In this document: positions 62,491 to 64,000 of the stretch, one piece after another
Layout of the letters: every line of letters starts with the position of its first letter
Position numbering within the stretch: the first letter of the stretch is position 1
NCBI GenBank assembly: GCA_040387835.1
Contig: JAZKCZ010000002.1
Coordinates: 645,818 to 709,817 of the forward strand
Reading direction: 5' to 3'
From: Myxococcota bacterium
Lineage (GTDB): Bacteria > Myxococcota > UBA727 > JABDBI01
Length of the DNA stretch: 64,000 bases
Translations under genes and position numbers: made by a program
Notes under the pieces: generated by a model
Seen by the model: the letters and a program-made list of their open reading frames with translations, nothing else
Databases searched by the model: none
What the model was told of the DNA's origin: nothing

Positions 62491-63741
62491 ATGGCCGATA
62501 TTCGATCCGGGCTCTTGGTTTTCTTAATCGCGCTGCCCTTGTGTTTAGGAATTGCGATCGCGAGCGGCTTTCCGCCAATCGCTGGTTTACTCACCGCTAT
62601 CATTGGAGGGCTAATTCCGACTTTTCTCGGCAGCTCGCCTTTAAGCATCAAAGGTCCTGCGGCTGGTCTTATCGTTGTTATGGTCGACGCGGTCTCCGAG
62701 CTTGGATACGAGAAATGCCTAGCGGTTGGGGTCGCTGCAGCGATTTTGCAAATAATCTTTTCCGGGCTGAAAGCTTCGAAAATTGGCAAGTTGATGCCTT
62801 TGGCAGTCATCCACGGGATGCTCGCGGCCATTGGCGTTATTATCATCGCGAAACAAATTCACGTTTTGCTTGGGGTTTTACCTTCCAGCAAAAAGCCACT
62901 TCAGCTTATCGCTGAAATTCCTCACAGCATCATGAACGCTAACCCCGAAATCCTGGCACTGGGTCTTTTAACACTAGCCATTGTGATTGCCTATCCGCTG
63001 CTTCCTAAAAAGATGACCGAAAAAGTGCCCGCATCGCTTATGTCGCTGGTATTTGTCTTGCCTCTGGCGATCTATTGGCATTTAGACTTAGATCACGTCT
63101 ATTGGTTCGAGGGCCAGAGCTTCGAAGTGGGGCCGAAATTCTTGGTCACTTTGCCAAATCAGATTTGGACCTCGCTTGCCTTTCCGGACTTTAGCGCGCT
63201 CTCAACTTTGGTTGCCTGGAAATACGTTATAATGCTAGCGCTAATCGGAAGTCTAGAATCCATATTGACCGTGATGGCTATCGACACCATGAACCCATCG
63301 AAACACAAATCCAATCTAGACAAAGACCTGTTTTCAGTGGGGGTTGGCAATTTAATCGCTAGCTTTATTGGCGGGCTGCCGATGATTTCCGAGGTTGTTA
63401 GGAGTAAAGCCAATATCGATTCGGGCGCTAAGAGCCGCTGGTCTAATTTTTATCATGGTCTATTTCTGTTATTGGCAGTGACGCTGCTCGTACCAATAAT
63501 TCACGAGATTCCTTTGTCGGCTTTGGCTGCTTTGTTAATAATTACCGGGATTAGGCTGGCATCGCCAAAAATGTTTGTGCACATGTTCAATCAAGGCATT
63601 AATCATCTCCTGCCATTTTTAATCACGCTTTTTGTCACATTGCGCGTCGACTTGCTGGTAGGCGTTTTTGCAGGCGTAGTCTTAACTTATCTGCTAAACC
63701 TGATTCCCCATGCGAAACGAGTGCGCAGTGAATCTAGATGA
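62491..63741 (+). CDS. SulP-family anion (likely bicarbonate) permease without STAS domain
   Basis: 416 residues starting [20 protein letters not shown], with GGAGGT 5 nt before the ATG at 62491. About twelve TM helices. Family motifs are [34 protein letters not shown] and [23 protein letters not shown]. It stops right after the membrane domain, so STAS is absent. It overlaps the next gene by 14 nt. Partner identity and the neighbouring SulP-anhydrase fusion point to inorganic carbon rather than sulfate. Confidence 0.9.
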   Translation: MADIRSGLLVFLIALPLCLGIAIASGFPPIAGLLTAIIGGLIPTFLGSSPLSIKGPAAGLIVVMVDAVSELGYEKCLAVGVAAAILQIIFSGLKASKIGKLMPLAVIHGMLAAIGVIIIAKQIHVLLGVLPSSKKPLQLIAEIPHSIMNANPEILALGLLTLAIVIAYPLLPKKMTEKVPASLMSLVFVLPLAIYWHLDLDHVYWFEGQSFEVGPKFLVTLPNQIWTSLAFPDFSALSTLVAWKYVIMLALIGSLESILTVMAIDTMNPSKHKSNLDKDLFSVGVGNLIASFIGGLPMISEVVRSKANIDSGAKSRWSNFYHGLFLLLAVTLLVPIIHEIPLSALAALLIITGIRLASPKMFVHMFNQGINHLLPFLITLFVTLRVDLLVGVFAGVVLTYLLNLIPHAKRVRSESR

Positions 63742-64000
63742 ACTATTAGGACCTTTGAGGAAAAAGCTTCCTGCTCAAGGCCCCATTCAAGGATTTATTC
63801 ATCATAATACGCTGCACGCTTTCATGCACTTACCGTTCGAAAAGGCGGTGTTCGAGGCATCGAAATTTTATCGTGAACCAACGCATCATCCTGTCAACTC
63901 AACCTTATTTCGCCTAACGGCCAACTATCTCGACCAAGGCGTCAGTACTTGGGAATTTCCCGATCGAATTGAAGGCTTTTTGGCTTCAATGGCATCGTTG
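63728..64000 (+). CDS. dabA: DabA-type (DUF2309/UPF0753) inorganic carbon accumulation protein, N-terminal part
   Basis: 91 codons from a GTG start, running off the window. [24 protein letters not shown] is the conserved N-terminal block of the DabA/UPF0753 family, a carbonic-anhydrase-like subunit. In the established system DabA pairs with DabB, an antiporter-like membrane subunit. Here the gene overlaps a SulP permease by 14 nt, implying translational coupling. The zinc site lies outside the window, so catalytic status is unseen. Confidence 0.85.
   Translation, partial: MNLDELLGPLRKKLPAQGPIQGFIHHNTLHAFMHLPFEKAVFEASKFYREPTHHPVNSTLFRLTANYLDQGVSTWEFPDRIEGFLASMASL

Overview
This 64 kb window is dense chromosomal DNA from a Gram-negative bacterium of roughly balanced GC content. 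It carries groESL, secDF-yajC, the rpsP-khpA-rimM-trmD group, a bifunctional Rel/Spo protein, folate and thymidylate genes, and many lipoproteins. Nine Myxococcus-type disulfide repeats, two mevalonate-pathway genes, a SecF with an enlarged first periplasmic domain and several eukaryote-like secreted domains suggest a myxobacterial or other delta-type proteobacterial relative. That placement is an inference, not a proof. No prophage, plasmid backbone, rRNA or CRISPR array is visible.

Layout. 1-3.5 kb: end of a class III aminotransferase, clpA, tlyA. 3.5-10 kb: three paralogous lipoproteins with RTX-type glycine/aspartate repeats on the minus strand, plus a decayed fragment of a fourth. 10-15 kb: a double receiver protein, acpP with a C45-type hydrolase, folA-thyA, and a PI3/4-kinase-like protein. 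14.8-15.7 kb: a Y1 (REP-associated) transposase gene flanked by inverted copies of a structured sequence of about 210 bp. 15.8-21.3 kb: trmD-rimM-khpA-rpsP, thiolase, Rel/Spo. 21.3-28.1 kb: O-antigen-ligase-like protein, phosphopantetheinyl transferase, a TolC-like protein, a DciA-like protein, a lysyl-oxidase homologue and a membrane protein. 28.1-35 kb: cca-suhB-mnmA, convergent with a 1220-residue kinase-like / phosphodiester glycosidase / ankyrin fusion. 35-44.4 kb: secFD-yajC, groESL, AI-2E permease, HAD lipoprotein, hisC, folD. 44.4-49.2 kb: a Cys-rich lipoprotein divergent from a thaumatin-like lipoprotein, then feoAB under a Fur-box-like palindrome. 49.2-53.4 kb: mevalonate genes directly behind tRNA-Cys, MazG-like, CDF transporter, thioesterase. 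53.4-59.9 kb: mucin-like/disulfide-repeat surface protein, aroC, lipoprotein, bioY, coaBC. 59.8-64 kb: a SulP-STAS-carbonic-anhydrase fusion, a small basic protein with an apparent AUC start, and a SulP gene overlapping a dabA-type gene that runs off the window.

The most interesting material is: (1) the inorganic-carbon locus at the right edge, where a SulP permease sits where a DabB subunit would be expected and a SulP-carbonic anhydrase fusion lies beside it; (2) the exported or effector-like set of eukaryote-type domains (lysyl oxidase, thaumatin, PI3/4-kinase-like, NAGPA-ankyrin); (3) the transposase flanked by long structured inverted repeats; and (4) unusual translation starts, including an AUC start behind a perfect Shine-Dalgarno sequence, mvaD starting directly at the tRNA CCA end, and apparently leaderless tlyA and feoA. 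All assignments come from reading the translations and nucleotide motifs; no database search was run.
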